Assembly: GCF_000802235.1 (NCBI RefSeq)
Contig: NZ_JTDL01000082.1
Coordinates: 124,001 to 188,000, forward strand
Reading direction: 5' to 3'
Length of the DNA stretch: 64,000 nt
Source of the DNA: Sinomonas humi
GTDB lineage: Bacteria > Actinomycetota > Actinomycetes > Actinomycetales > Micrococcaceae
A model generated the notes under the pieces. That model was not told the origin of the DNA. It saw only the letters and a program-made list of their open reading frames with translations, and did not search any database. Both the position numbers and the translations under genes were made by a program. Every line of letters starts with the position of its first letter. Positions within the stretch are counted from its first letter, which is position 1. Of this stretch, positions 36,125 through 44,291 are shown piece after piece.

Positions 36125-36187
36125 CCCGCGGGTCCACGTTTCCATGACCGACGGTAGGTGACTACTGAACGGGCGATGACCCGCGGG
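36125..36187. repeat. 11-base inverted repeat between converging IclR and dehydrogenase genes
   Basis: TCCCGCGGGTC begins at 36124 and its complement GACCCGCGGGA ends at 36188, with a loop of about 43 bases that includes the end of the dehydrogenase gene. The place suits a terminator for both genes, but the loop is long and there is no T-run. Confidence 0.3.
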
Positions 36188-37244
36188 ACGTGACGGTTGG
36201 ATGGCCGAATCGCAGCAGCACCTTGCCCGACGTCGAAGCATCCCTGGCGATGGCAAATGCCTCGAGCGCCTCGTCGACATCGAACACATGCGTGACCACG
36301 GCGGATGGATCGATCTCTCCCGCAGCGAGGGCCGCGATGACCTCGTCGATCTCATCGTTGAACCGGAAGGAGCCCACAAGCTCAAGCTCCCTTGCAATCG
36401 CGATCGAGACCGGCACTGGCTGGTCTCCTGGCGGCAGGAGGCCGAGCATGACGACCCGACCTCCTCGCGTGGCCGCCCTGATGGCCGTCCGCAGCCCAGG
36501 GGCACTCCCCGAGGATTCGATCACGACGTCGGCGTCGAGGCCTTCGAGTTCGCTCGCCTCCGATGCGAGCACTGTCCGGCTCGCGCCGAGTTCCTTGGCA
36601 CGCGCCAGGGGTGCCTCAAAGAGATCCGTCACGAAGATCTCGCCCGCGCCGTGGTGTGAGAGGACGGCGACGACGAGTGCGCCGATCGGACCGGCACCGA
36701 CTACGAGAACGCGTCTGCCAGCGACGTCGCCAGCCTGCTTGACGGCATGCCACGCGACGCTGAGGGGCTCGATGAGGGCCGCTGTGCGCGCATCCAAGTC
36801 CCCCGGGATGGGCCGCAGCATGCGGGAGGGAAGGGCAACGACGTCGGCGAACGCGCCATTGCGGTGCGGGTGGGTCGCTGCGCTGCCGAGATAGGTCCCA
36901 CCTGGCGAGAGGTTCGGGCGACTGGACGGGAACCTGGGGCCGTCGCCCGGCCCGGGAGTCGCGGGATGAACGGCGACGCGCACACCCTCTGCGGGCCCGC
37001 TCCCATCTTCTGCAGAGCGCACAACGCGCCCGATGATTTCGTGGCCCAGCACGAGCGGATCCTTCAGGATCGACTCGCCGGCGGCCCCGTGCAGCCAGTA
37101 GTGGAGGTCAGAACCGCAAATTCCGCCGAGCTCGATGGCCACGAGGGATTCATCCGGTCCGGGGATCGGTGCCTCAAGAACGTCCACCCGGAGATCATCG
37201 CGTCCGTGCGCGACGACGGCGCGAACGCCCGCTTCTGTCTTCAT
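36162..37244 (-). CDS. L-idonate 5-dehydrogenase-like zinc alcohol dehydrogenase
   Basis: 360 residues, medium-chain dehydrogenase fold. The catalytic zinc site is present (Cys43 in GGICGSDLHYW, His68-Glu69 in LGHEIIGR). The NAD fold has VVGAGPIGALVV. GICGSDLHYWLHGAAGESIL is characteristic of the L-idonate/sorbitol-type branch. The usual structural-zinc loop with four Cys is missing: residues 97-116 (PGPGDGPRFPSSRPNLSPGG) contain no Cys. It likely oxidises a sugar acid or polyol. ATG 37244 follows a GGAAAAGGAAG ribosome site. It diverges from the aminotransferase gene. Confidence 0.85.
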   Translation of the reverse strand: MKTEAGVRAVVAHGRDDLRVDVLEAPIPGPDESLVAIELGGICGSDLHYWLHGAAGESILKDPLVLGHEIIGRVVRSAEDGSGPAEGVRVAVHPATPGPGDGPRFPSSRPNLSPGGTYLGSAATHPHRNGAFADVVALPSRMLRPIPGDLDARTAALIEPLSVAWHAVKQAGDVAGRRVLVVGAGPIGALVVAVLSHHGAGEIFVTDLFEAPLARAKELGASRTVLASEASELEGLDADVVIESSGSAPGLRTAIRAATRGGRVVMLGLLPPGDQPVPVSIAIARELELVGSFRFNDEIDEVIAALAAGEIDPSAVVTHVFDVDEALEAFAIARDASTSGKVLLRFGHPTVTSRGSSPVQ

Positions 37245-37367
37245 TCTTCCTTTTCCTTTAGTCGAATTTCCCGCTATGGAAATTGCTCAACCCATCCGAC
37301 CGGTCCGCTCGGGTGAACAATTTTGCGCGTTTCGACAATGGTACGGCCGAGAGGCCGATTCACCGTC

Positions 37368-37382
37368 ATAAGTCGTGCTTAT
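37368..37382. promoter_or_regulatory. ATA-N9-TAT site upstream of the aminotransferase gene
   Basis: ATAAGTCGTGCTTAT, with arms ATAAG/CTTAT. ATA-N9-TAT is the form bound by NAC-type LysR regulators, and such a regulator is encoded at 39946-40875. TATATA at 37423-37428 is a likely -10 box, which puts this site near -60, the normal activator position for a LysR protein. Confidence 0.55.
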
Positions 37383-37476
37383 CCGTCCACTCAATCTACG
37401 TCTTATCCAAAAGAGCCGTGCGTATATAAGGTCGAAAGAAGTCCACGACTTCCCCGCCCACTCTCTTGGAGGAGAC

Positions 37477-38685
37477 ATGTCCGAGTACCAGCCGGCCTCG
37501 CGGGTCACCCGCATCCGGGAGTCCGCGAGCGTCCTTGCGGCGGCGCGGGTCCGCGAGCTCAAGGCAGAGGGCCGGTCAATCATCGACCTCACAGTCGGTG
37601 AGCCGGACTTCGACACCCCGGACCACGTGAAGCAAGCCGCGATCGCCGCAATCGAGGCCGGTGAGACGAAGTACACGGCCGTCACGGGAACGCCCCAGCT
37701 TCGCTCGGCGATTTTGAACCACGTCGAGCGCCGCACCGGCATCCTCTACAGCGCCGCCGAGATCACCATCGCGGGTGGAGCGAAGCAGGTCATCTTCACA
37801 GCCTTCATGGCTTCGCTCAACGAGGGCGACGAGGTAATCGTCCCCGCCCCCTACTGGGTCTCCTACCCCGACATGGTCCTGGCCAACGACGGCACCCCCG
37901 TGATCGTCCCCTGCGGGGACGAGGTGGGCTTCAAGCTGACCCCAGAGGCTCTCGCCGCCGCCATCACGCCGGCTACGAAGTGGGTCATCCTCAACGCGCC
38001 CTCGAACCCGACCGGCGTCGTGTACACCCGGGCCGAGCTCGAGGCCCTCGCCGCCGTTCTGGAAGAGAATCCGGACGTCTACGTCCTGACCGACGAGATC
38101 TATGACGAGATCTACTACGGCGAAGGGCAGATCACCAGCCTCGTCGGCGCCGCTCCGCAGCTCAGGGACCGCGTCCTCGTGGTCAACGGCGTCTCGAAGG
38201 CCTACGCGATGACCGGCTGGCGGCTGGGCTACGCCGTCGGGCCGGCTCCACTCGTCGCCTCGATCAACAAGCTCCAGTCCCAGATCTCCTCGTGCCCATC
38301 CTCCATCAGCCAGGCAGCCGCGACCGCCGCGCTCACAGGCGACCAGTCCTTCGTGGCCGAGTGCGTCGAGGCGTACCGCGAGCGGCGAGATGTCGCAGTA
38401 GCCGGCCTCAAGGCCGTCGAAGGCCTTGCCTGCGAAACACCACAGGGTGCGTTCTACGCCTACGTGAAGTGTGCGGGTGCCGTCGGTAAGACGACGCCCG
38501 ATGGAGCCAGGATCGAAAATGACCAGGACTTCGTCCTCTACCTGCTCGACTCGGCATCGGTAGCGGTCATTCCGGGTTCGTCATATGGCCTCGGACCATA
38601 TTTCCGAATTTCTTTTGCCACCTCACTGGAGACCATTAAGGCCGGCGTAGAGGCTATCGATAAGGCCGTCCGTGCCCTCAACTAA
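37477..38685 (+). CDS. Class I PLP-dependent aminotransferase (aspartate/aromatic type)
   Basis: 402 residues. Fold type I aminotransferase: TVGEPDFDTP at the N-terminus, NAPSNPTGVVY, TDEIYDEIYY, the PLP Lys241 in VSKAYAMTGWRLGY, and the carboxylate Arg in YFRISFATS. It should swap an amino group between an amino acid and a 2-oxo acid. ATG 37477 follows GGAGGAG. The next gene, 24 bases on, is a pyruvate aldolase, so the pair suggests amino acid to 2-oxo acid to pyruvate plus another oxo acid. An ATA-N9-TAT site lies 95 bases upstream. Confidence 0.9.
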   Translation: MSEYQPASRVTRIRESASVLAAARVRELKAEGRSIIDLTVGEPDFDTPDHVKQAAIAAIEAGETKYTAVTGTPQLRSAILNHVERRTGILYSAAEITIAGGAKQVIFTAFMASLNEGDEVIVPAPYWVSYPDMVLANDGTPVIVPCGDEVGFKLTPEALAAAITPATKWVILNAPSNPTGVVYTRAELEALAAVLEENPDVYVLTDEIYDEIYYGEGQITSLVGAAPQLRDRVLVVNGVSKAYAMTGWRLGYAVGPAPLVASINKLQSQISSCPSSISQAAATAALTGDQSFVAECVEAYRERRDVAVAGLKAVEGLACETPQGAFYAYVKCAGAVGKTTPDGARIENDQDFVLYLLDSASVAVIPGSSYGLGPYFRISFATSLETIKAGVEAIDKAVRALN

Positions 38686-38709
38686 TCCCTCCAACTGAAA
38701 AAGAGAACC

Positions 38710-39393
38710 ATGGAACAGATGATCCACGTCAAGACCAAGTTCGAGCGCCCGGACGCCGATGTCGTCAAGCGCCTCTCTGCGTTTTCGTCGGCGACGATTC
38801 ACGAGGCCCAGGGCCGCAAAGGCGCCCTCAGCTCGCGCATCAAGCCGATTGACCGCTCGATGTCCTTCTGTGGCCCTGCCGTCACCGTGCGCTGCGCCCC
38901 CCGAGACAACCTCATGCTCCAGGTGGCCATCCACTATGCGCAGGAGGGCGACGTCGTCCTCGTGGGCGCGGGCGAATTCACCGAGGCTGGGACGTTCGGC
39001 GACGTCCTCGGCAACGCCATGAAGGCCAAGGGAATCGCCGCGATGGTCACCGACTCGGGCGTCCGTGACACCGCAGACCTCATCGAGCTCGGCCTCCCAG
39101 TGTTCTCGGGGAGCATTTCCATCAAGGGCACCGTCAAGGAGACGCTCGGGCCGATCAACCACCCGATCGTCATCGGCGACGAGGTCATCTACCCGGGTGA
39201 CATCCTCAAGGGCGACGCCGACGGCGTCGTCGTCGTGCGGCGCGAGGAGGCCGAAGAGGTCATCGCGCTGTCTCAGGCCCGGGTCGACAAGGAGAACGAG
39301 CTCATCAAGGCCTACCACGCCGGTGGGACGACGATCGAGCTCTGCAACCTCACAGACGTCCTGAAGGACAAGGGCCTCTTGGTCGAGGACTGA
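38710..39393 (+). CDS. RraA-fold 4-hydroxy-4-substituted-2-oxoglutarate aldolase / oxaloacetate decarboxylase
   Basis: 227 residues. HMG/CHA aldolase family (GalC/LigK-like): SSATIHEAQGRKGALSSRIKPI, CGPAVTVRC, GNAMKAKGIAAMVTDSGVRD with the substrate Arg and metal-binding Asp, PINHPIVIGDEVIYPGDILKGDADGVVVV. These enzymes cut 4-hydroxy-4-methyl- or 4-carboxy-4-hydroxy-2-oxo diacids to pyruvate and a second oxo acid, with Mg or Mn. No protocatechuate meta-cleavage genes are nearby, so the source of its substrate is more likely the aminotransferase encoded just before it. ATG 38710 has only a weak purine run upstream. Confidence 0.86.
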   Translation: MEQMIHVKTKFERPDADVVKRLSAFSSATIHEAQGRKGALSSRIKPIDRSMSFCGPAVTVRCAPRDNLMLQVAIHYAQEGDVVLVGAGEFTEAGTFGDVLGNAMKAKGIAAMVTDSGVRDTADLIELGLPVFSGSISIKGTVKETLGPINHPIVIGDEVIYPGDILKGDADGVVVVRREEAEEVIALSQARVDKENELIKAYHAGGTTIELCNLTDVLKDKGLLVED

Positions 39394-39422
39394 TCCCCGC
39401 CTCATCAACAAGACTCGCTCAG

Positions 39423-39450
39423 CGCCCCCGTTCTCCGGAACGGGGGCGTT
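39423..39450 (+). terminator. Rho-independent terminator after the aldolase gene
   Basis: CGCCCCCGTTC (39423-39433), loop TCCG, GAACGGGGGCG (39438-39448), then TTT. Thirty bases after the aldolase stop. Confidence 0.85.
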
Positions 39451-39489
39451 TCGCAGTTACCGAGAAACGTCAAGCAGTTACGGAGAAAC

Positions 39490-39522
39490 AAGAAGAGGGC
39501 CCTCCCGGGGGCCCTCTTCTTT
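39490..39522. terminator. Second, bidirectional terminator
   Basis: AAGAAGAGGGCCC (39490-39502) pairs with 39509-39521 over 13 bases, with T-tails on both strands. It can back up the first terminator and stop the small minus-strand gene that ends at 39550. Between the two hairpins a direct repeat (GCAGTTAC-C/G-GAGAAAC) occurs twice. Confidence 0.8.
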
Positions 39523-39549
39523 CCTGCTGAATTTTTATCGAATCGCGCT

Positions 39550-39774
39550 CTACCAGATCGCTCCTTCTGCAACCCGCCGCTTCGCCTCGACAAGCATCCA
39601 CTCAGCGCTTCCGCCGTCATGGGTGGGCATGATGCTTCCTTCGAAGACGAACAATGGCTCGCTCGGCGAATCGACGGGCTGCCAAAGTCCGTTGGTGGGG
39701 CAGTGCGTTCCTGTCCGAACGATCATGCTCTGGGACTTCCTCAGGTTCCAACTGGTGTGGCTGATCTTTTTCAT
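39550..39774 (-). CDS. Small protein, 74 residues, YjzC-like
   Basis: Reads MKKISHTSWNLRKSQSMIVR, then TGTHCPTNGLWQPVD, EGSIMPTHDGGSAEWMLVEA. The pattern of a short strand, CPxxGLW, then EGxxMPxxxGxxxxWxL resembles small conserved beta proteins of the YjzC type, but I am not sure of the family. GAGGAAG lies six bases before ATG 39774 and the gene ends at a terminator, so it looks real. An ATA-N9-TAT site is 115 bases upstream. Role unknown. Confidence 0.6.
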   Translation of the reverse strand: MKKISHTSWNLRKSQSMIVRTGTHCPTNGLWQPVDSPSEPLFVFEGSIMPTHDGGSAEWMLVEAKRRVAEGAIW

Positions 39775-39888
39775 TTCAGGCTTCCTCGCGCTGCGTCAGC
39801 TGGTTTTCGCTGACTTAAGAATTGATCCGATAGCTCAATGGTAGGCAGCAGAATAGGGCGCTGAATAAGATCAAAGTCGAGTGCCTAG

Positions 39889-39903
39889 ATAAGGCTCCGC
39901 TAT
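39889..39903. promoter_or_regulatory. ATA-N9-TAT site upstream of the small gene
   Basis: ATAAGGCTCCGCTAT, between the LysR stop (39946) and the small gene start (39774). It fits the same ATAA-N8-TAT form as the three other sites, but lacks the GTC before ATAA that they share. Confidence 0.4.
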
Positions 39904-39945
39904 GGATGGCCTCTGCGCCGGACAGGCACGGGGCGAGTTGGAGTC

Positions 39946-40875
39946 CTAGGCAGCGTCGCTCCCGTAGCGGGCGAGCAGCCGGTTCTTGATCATGTCCCGG
40001 AGCAGGATCAGCACGGCTGAGGCCGCCTCTGACATCGGCTCGTGGTCCGCCGTGCACAACCCGAACTTGACGTGCAGAGCCGGCTCGACGAGATGTCGCA
40101 TTCTGAATCCGGCCTCGGGAAAGAGCGCGTCGGCCGCAGATCTGGGAAGAACCGTCGCCCCGAGATTGGCGTGGAGAAGCCGGCTCAGGGCGGGGACGGA
40201 TTCCACTTCTCCAGCTATCCGGAGGGGAAGGCCCTGATCGGCGAACGCCTTGTCGAGGAGCCGCCGGACGGTGTGGTTGTCCTCAGGGAGGAAGAGAGGC
40301 AGCTGAGAGGCTTCCCGCAACGTGATCGACCGCTCGTCGGGCGAACCCTGGTCCACCTCCGGGCTTGCCACCACGTACAGGTCGTCCAGAATCATGCTCG
40401 TGAAGCGGACGCCCCGGGCTTCCCGTGGCTCGTAGATGAGAGCCATGTCCAGCCTGCCGTTCTTGATGGCATCGCTGAGGACTCCCCCGAAGATCTCCGT
40501 CAGGTGCAAGGTGATGTCGGGATAGCGGCGCCCGACTTCCTGCACGATGGCAGGCGCCAGGCTTGAGGCCATGCAGTAGGGCGCCATCGCGATGGCAACG
40601 CGTCCCGAGGGCGCTGCACCGGACCGCTCGACGTCCTGGCGGGCCTGTTCCACGAGCCGAAGGATCGATTGGGCATGCCGGTACAGGGCGTTGCCCGCGG
40701 CAGTCGGCTCGACACCCTGCTTGCTCCGGATCAGCAGCCGCTGCTTGAGTTCCTTCTCAAGGGCGGATACCTGTTGGCTGAGGGCCGGCTGCGCGACATG
40801 CAGCGCCGCCGCGGCCTTCGTGATGCTGCCCGAGTCTACGATCCTGACAAAGTATTCGAGCTTCCGGGTGTCCAC
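39946..40875 (-). CDS. LysR family regulator (NAC/Cbl-like)
   Basis: 309 residues. The N-terminal winged helix MDTRKLEYFVRIVDSGSITKAAAALHVAQPALSQQVSALEKEL is followed by RSKQGVEPTAAGNALYRHAQSIL and a two-lobed effector domain. The N-terminus resembles nitrogen-assimilation NAC-type LysR proteins. GTG 40875 is the family start; GAAAGG lies upstream. It diverges from the ABC importer, with an ATA-N9-TAT site 27 bases before its start, so it probably represses itself and activates nearby operons when the cluster's substrate is present. Confidence 0.9.
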   Translation of the reverse strand: MDTRKLEYFVRIVDSGSITKAAAALHVAQPALSQQVSALEKELKQRLLIRSKQGVEPTAAGNALYRHAQSILRLVEQARQDVERSGAAPSGRVAIAMAPYCMASSLAPAIVQEVGRRYPDITLHLTEIFGGVLSDAIKNGRLDMALIYEPREARGVRFTSMILDDLYVVASPEVDQGSPDERSITLREASQLPLFLPEDNHTVRRLLDKAFADQGLPLRIAGEVESVPALSRLLHANLGATVLPRSAADALFPEAGFRMRHLVEPALHVKFGLCTADHEPMSEAASAVLILLRDMIKNRLLARYGSDAA

Positions 40876-40901
40876 TGTCTTTCACCTTTCGAGGTCCCGT
40901 C

Positions 40902-40916
40902 ATAACAGATCAGTAT
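40902..40916. promoter_or_regulatory. ATA-N9-TAT site between LysR and ABC importer
   Basis: ATAACAGATCAGTAT, preceded by GTC as at 37365 and 45210. It is 27 bases before the LysR start and about 190 before the binding-protein start, a common place for autoregulation with divergent activation. Confidence 0.55.
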
Positions 40917-41108
40917 GTCGGGACACAGAAGCTGTCTTTGTGTGACCCAGACCTCAAACGCTAGTTTGAAGCTAATGGCCAGACCGCAATGCCGCTGTCT
41001 TGGTCAGCCCGATTTCTAGTCTTTCCGGAAAATCACTCATCGAGCCATCCAACTCGATCATTCCGCAACGTATCAATTCAAGCTGCTTGCCCCGAGAAAG
41101 AGCGTATT

Positions 41109-42191
41109 ATGGGATTTTACACGAAGTACCGCACGGCGGCCACGGCTCTCGCCGCCGCCTCAGTTCTCGCCCTTTCTGCTTGTGGAGGCGGCAGTACTCC
41201 CCAAGCTGGCTCATCGACTTCGGGCGAAGTTAACATCATCGCCTACGCCTCCGTCTGGCAGGACCAGTACACCGCAGCCGTTATCAAGCCGTTCGAGGCG
41301 AAGTTCCCGAATATCAAGGTCAACTACGTTGCGAAGCGATCGTCCGCGGACATGCTCAGCGCATTGCAGGGGCAGAAGAGCAAGCCGAATACCGACGTCG
41401 CGATCATGGACCAGTCGGTCTCCCAGAGCGGCAACCAGCAGGGCCTCTTCGCCAAGATCGACCAGAGCACCGTCCCTAACCTCGCTAACGTGCCGGACAA
41501 GTTCAAGGACAAGAATGGCTACGGACCAGTCGACATGCTGGACGCCATCGGGCTCGTGTACGACACGAAGACGTTCCCCACTCCCCCGAGCAGCTGGAAC
41601 GCCCTGTGGGACAAATCGAACTGCGGCAAGGTCAACGTGGTCGCTCCGCCGTCCCTCCTTGGCCTCTCCCTGACCGCGATCACCTCCAATATGCAGGGCG
41701 AGGACTACACGAAGAGCATCGACAAGGGAGTGGCGAAGCTCAAGCAACTCGCCCCCTGCATCCAGACGTTCTCGCCCCAGCCTGACGAGTACCAGAACGT
41801 CATCACCGGCCAAACCGTCCTCGGACTTGGGCAGAACGCCCGCGGGCAGTTCTATGCCGACCAGACTGGCAAGAAGATCGGTGTGGCCTTCCCGAAGGAG
41901 GGCACGGCCTACCAGATCAACACGATCAACCTGATCAAGAATGCCCCGCACTCAGCAGCAGCGAACACGTTCATCAACTACGCCCTCTCGGCAGAGGCTC
42001 AGGAAGCATTCGCGAAGGATCTCTTCTACGCTCCGTCCGTGAGCAACGCGGTCCTTCCGGCCGATGTGAAGTCCCGAGTGGTACCGACCGACGGATCGCT
42101 CAAGATCCTTCCGCTTGACGTCGACTTCATGGCTTCGATCCGCGACAAGTGGACGCAGACCTGGAAGCAAGAAATCATCCCGGCCAAGTGA
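41109..42191 (+). CDS. ABC importer substrate-binding lipoprotein (polyamine-type)
   Basis: 360 residues. A signal peptide ends in the lipobox LSAC with Cys25, so it is anchored on the outer face of the membrane. The mature part is a PotD/Fe-type two-lobed binding protein (NIIAYASVWQDQYTAAVIKPFEAKFPNIKVNYV at the start). Relatives bind polyamines, phosphonates, opines and other small cations or amino acids, and the ligand here is unknown. ATG 41109 follows GAAAGAG. First gene of a four-gene operon; its stop overlaps the ATPase start as TGATG. Confidence 0.88.
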   Translation: MGFYTKYRTAATALAAASVLALSACGGGSTPQAGSSTSGEVNIIAYASVWQDQYTAAVIKPFEAKFPNIKVNYVAKRSSADMLSALQGQKSKPNTDVAIMDQSVSQSGNQQGLFAKIDQSTVPNLANVPDKFKDKNGYGPVDMLDAIGLVYDTKTFPTPPSSWNALWDKSNCGKVNVVAPPSLLGLSLTAITSNMQGEDYTKSIDKGVAKLKQLAPCIQTFSPQPDEYQNVITGQTVLGLGQNARGQFYADQTGKKIGVAFPKEGTAYQINTINLIKNAPHSAAANTFINYALSAEAQEAFAKDLFYAPSVSNAVLPADVKSRVVPTDGSLKILPLDVDFMASIRDKWTQTWKQEIIPAK

Positions 42192-43369
42192 TGACCGTGC
42201 TTCCTCAGCTCGCCCCTCTCAGGAAAGTCAATCCCGTGAATTCAGCCAACACCGTGGGTTCGTCGAAGCTGTCCATTGTCGACCTCACGAAGCGATACGC
42301 CCCTGGGCTGGAGCCAGCCGTGGACCGTCTGTGCATGGATGTCGAGGAGGGCCACCTCGTGGCCCTCCTCGGCCCCTCAGGCTGCGGCAAGACGACCACG
42401 CTGCGCATGGTCGCAGGGCTCATGGACCCCACCGCCGGCTCTATTGTGGTCGACGGCAAGGACATCACCCAGACACCTGTGAACAAGCGCGGAATGGGGA
42501 TGGTCTTCCAGTCCTATGCCCTCTTCCCACATATGGATGTGGCGCAGAACGTCGCTTTCGGCCTTCAGATGCGCAAGGTGCCTTCCGGGGAACAGGCCAA
42601 GCGCGTGAATGCTGCTCTCGAAATGGTCAAGCTCGCGCACCTCTCGAAGAGGAAGGTACGTGAGCTCTCAGGTGGGCAGCAGCAGCGTATTGCGCTCGCC
42701 CGTGCCCTGGTGGTGGAACCGACCCTCCTGCTCCTGGACGAGCCGCTGTCGAATCTGGACGCCAAGCTGCGCGAGACCATGCGCAGTGAGATCCGGTCGA
42801 TTCAACAGCGCACGAAGGCGACCACGTTGTTCGTCACCCATGACCAGGACGAGGCGCTTGACATGGCCGACCGGATCGCTGTCATGAACGGCGGGCTGAT
42901 CGAGCAGTACGACACGCCGGCGATGGTCTATGAACGTCCCACGACCCGATTCGTGGCCGACTTCATCGGCCAAGCCAACTTCCTCACCGCGCAGGTCCTC
43001 TCTGAGAACGGACAAGCCGCGGACGGCGAGCGGTACTACAAGGTCGAGGTCGGCGGACTTGGCCGCTACAGTGCCGTTGGCGCTCCCGGACTCGCGGGAA
43101 GCAGCCGGGAGATCGTGATCCGTCCGCACAGGCTCCGTGCCTCGCTCCACCCCCGCCCCGGAGACGATGCGATCGCTGGAACGATCGAACGTGTGAGCTA
43201 TACCGGCGACACGATCGCCTTCGCCGTCCGCGTCGGGGACCGGAGACTGCTGGCACAGTCAATGACCTCGAGCGCGGATATGCCTCGCACAGGCGATGCA
43301 GCATACCTTTCTTGGGAAGCCGCTGACGCATTCCTCCTCCCCGGGCACATCAGAGGGTCAGGCACATGA
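42191..43369 (+). CDS. ABC importer ATPase (PotA-like)
   Basis: 392 residues. Walker A GPSGCGKTT (61-69), Q-loop VFQSYALFPHM, signature LSGGQQQR, Walker B LLLLDEP, D-loop SNLDAKLR and switch VTHDQ, then a C-terminal TOBE domain (EIVIRPHRLRASL). It powers the importer. ATG 42191 overlaps the binding-protein stop; the N-terminal 25 residues before SIVDLTKRY are longer than usual, and GTG 42236 would remove 15 of them. Confidence 0.93.
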   Translation: MTVLPQLAPLRKVNPVNSANTVGSSKLSIVDLTKRYAPGLEPAVDRLCMDVEEGHLVALLGPSGCGKTTTLRMVAGLMDPTAGSIVVDGKDITQTPVNKRGMGMVFQSYALFPHMDVAQNVAFGLQMRKVPSGEQAKRVNAALEMVKLAHLSKRKVRELSGGQQQRIALARALVVEPTLLLLDEPLSNLDAKLRETMRSEIRSIQQRTKATTLFVTHDQDEALDMADRIAVMNGGLIEQYDTPAMVYERPTTRFVADFIGQANFLTAQVLSENGQAADGERYYKVEVGGLGRYSAVGAPGLAGSSREIVIRPHRLRASLHPRPGDDAIAGTIERVSYTGDTIAFAVRVGDRRLLAQSMTSSADMPRTGDAAYLSWEAADAFLLPGHIRGSGT

Positions 43370-44289
43370 CCGCCCCAACCGAGACCCAGCAACTCATGTC
43401 GGTGCGCGCCGGCGTTCTGCCGGGCGCACTCGAGAAGGCCAAAGCAGCACGGGACCGCCGAACGTACCTCCTGCTCCTGCTCCCCGCGATCTTGGGGCTC
43501 TTCGCAACCTTCCTTCTGCCGCTCGGCTATATGGTCAAGATGTCCTTCGACAGGGGCGCACCGGACGGCGTCATCGAAAGCGCCTTCACCCTTGATTCCT
43601 ACGTTCGAGCGCTCTCCGACCCCTACTACTGGCAGGTCATCTGGAATACCTTCCAGATGGGCATCATCGTCGGGGTCCTCTGTGTCCTGGTGTCCTATCC
43701 GATCGCACTGTTCCTCGTTCGGACTAGGAGCAGATTCAGGGGACTCCTCATGGCCGTGGCCGTCGCCCCCCTGCTTACCTCGGCCATCGTCCGCACCTAC
43801 GGCTGGATGGTGATCCTCGGCTCGAACGGGCTCGTCAACTCCTCGCTCCACAGCATGGGCCTGATAGACGCACCGCTCAAGCTCACCAACAACATGACGG
43901 GCGTCGAGATCGGTCTGGTCGAGATCTTCATGCCCTACGCCATCCTCACCATGGTCTCGGGCTTCGGCCGCCTCAGCTCCCAACTCGAGGAGGCCGCCGG
44001 TTCCCTCGGAGCGAACGGCTTCCAGGTCTTCGCGCGCATCACGCTCCCGCTTAGCCTTCCGGGCGTGCTCGCATCGTTCCTGATGGTGTTCGTCCTCACC
44101 ATCAGTACCTTCGTAACCCCGACGCTCCTTGGCGGCGGAACCGTGCAGGTGCTCGCAACAGAGATCTACGACCAGACCACCGGAGTCCTGAACTGGCCGT
44201 TCGCAGCAGCACTCTCGGTCATCCTTCTGGCACTCTTCGGCGCCATCATCGCCGTCTACCAGCGGCTCACCAGGAAGATCGGAGGCTAG
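43366..44289 (+). CDS. ABC importer permease 1 (PotB-like)
   Basis: 307 residues with six membrane helices. The coupling-loop motif EEAAGSLGANGFQVFARITLPLSLPGV is the EAA loop of BPD-type permeases. It starts at ATG 43366, overlapping the ATPase stop by four bases, and pairs with the next gene to form the channel. Confidence 0.92.
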   Translation: MTAPTETQQLMSVRAGVLPGALEKAKAARDRRTYLLLLLPAILGLFATFLLPLGYMVKMSFDRGAPDGVIESAFTLDSYVRALSDPYYWQVIWNTFQMGIIVGVLCVLVSYPIALFLVRTRSRFRGLLMAVAVAPLLTSAIVRTYGWMVILGSNGLVNSSLHSMGLIDAPLKLTNNMTGVEIGLVEIFMPYAILTMVSGFGRLSSQLEEAAGSLGANGFQVFARITLPLSLPGVLASFLMVFVLTISTFVTPTLLGGGTVQVLATEIYDQTTGVLNWPFAAALSVILLALFGAIIAVYQRLTRKIGG

Positions 44290-44291
44290 CG

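Noticed and set aside
36124-36188. 11-base inverted repeat as a terminator
   Set aside because: The loop is about 43 bases and there is no T-run, so it is listed only as a low-confidence repeat.
38710-39393. Aldolase as RNase E inhibitor RraA
   Set aside because: The fold is shared, but the DSGVRD region and the aminotransferase partner point to the metal-dependent aldolase/decarboxylase branch.
39826-39890. tRNA-like stretch containing TAGCTCAATGGTAG
   Set aside because: The D-arm-like piece is suggestive, but its stem does not pair, the T-arm has only GTCGAGT without a stem, and no acceptor stem or CCA is found. Probably chance.
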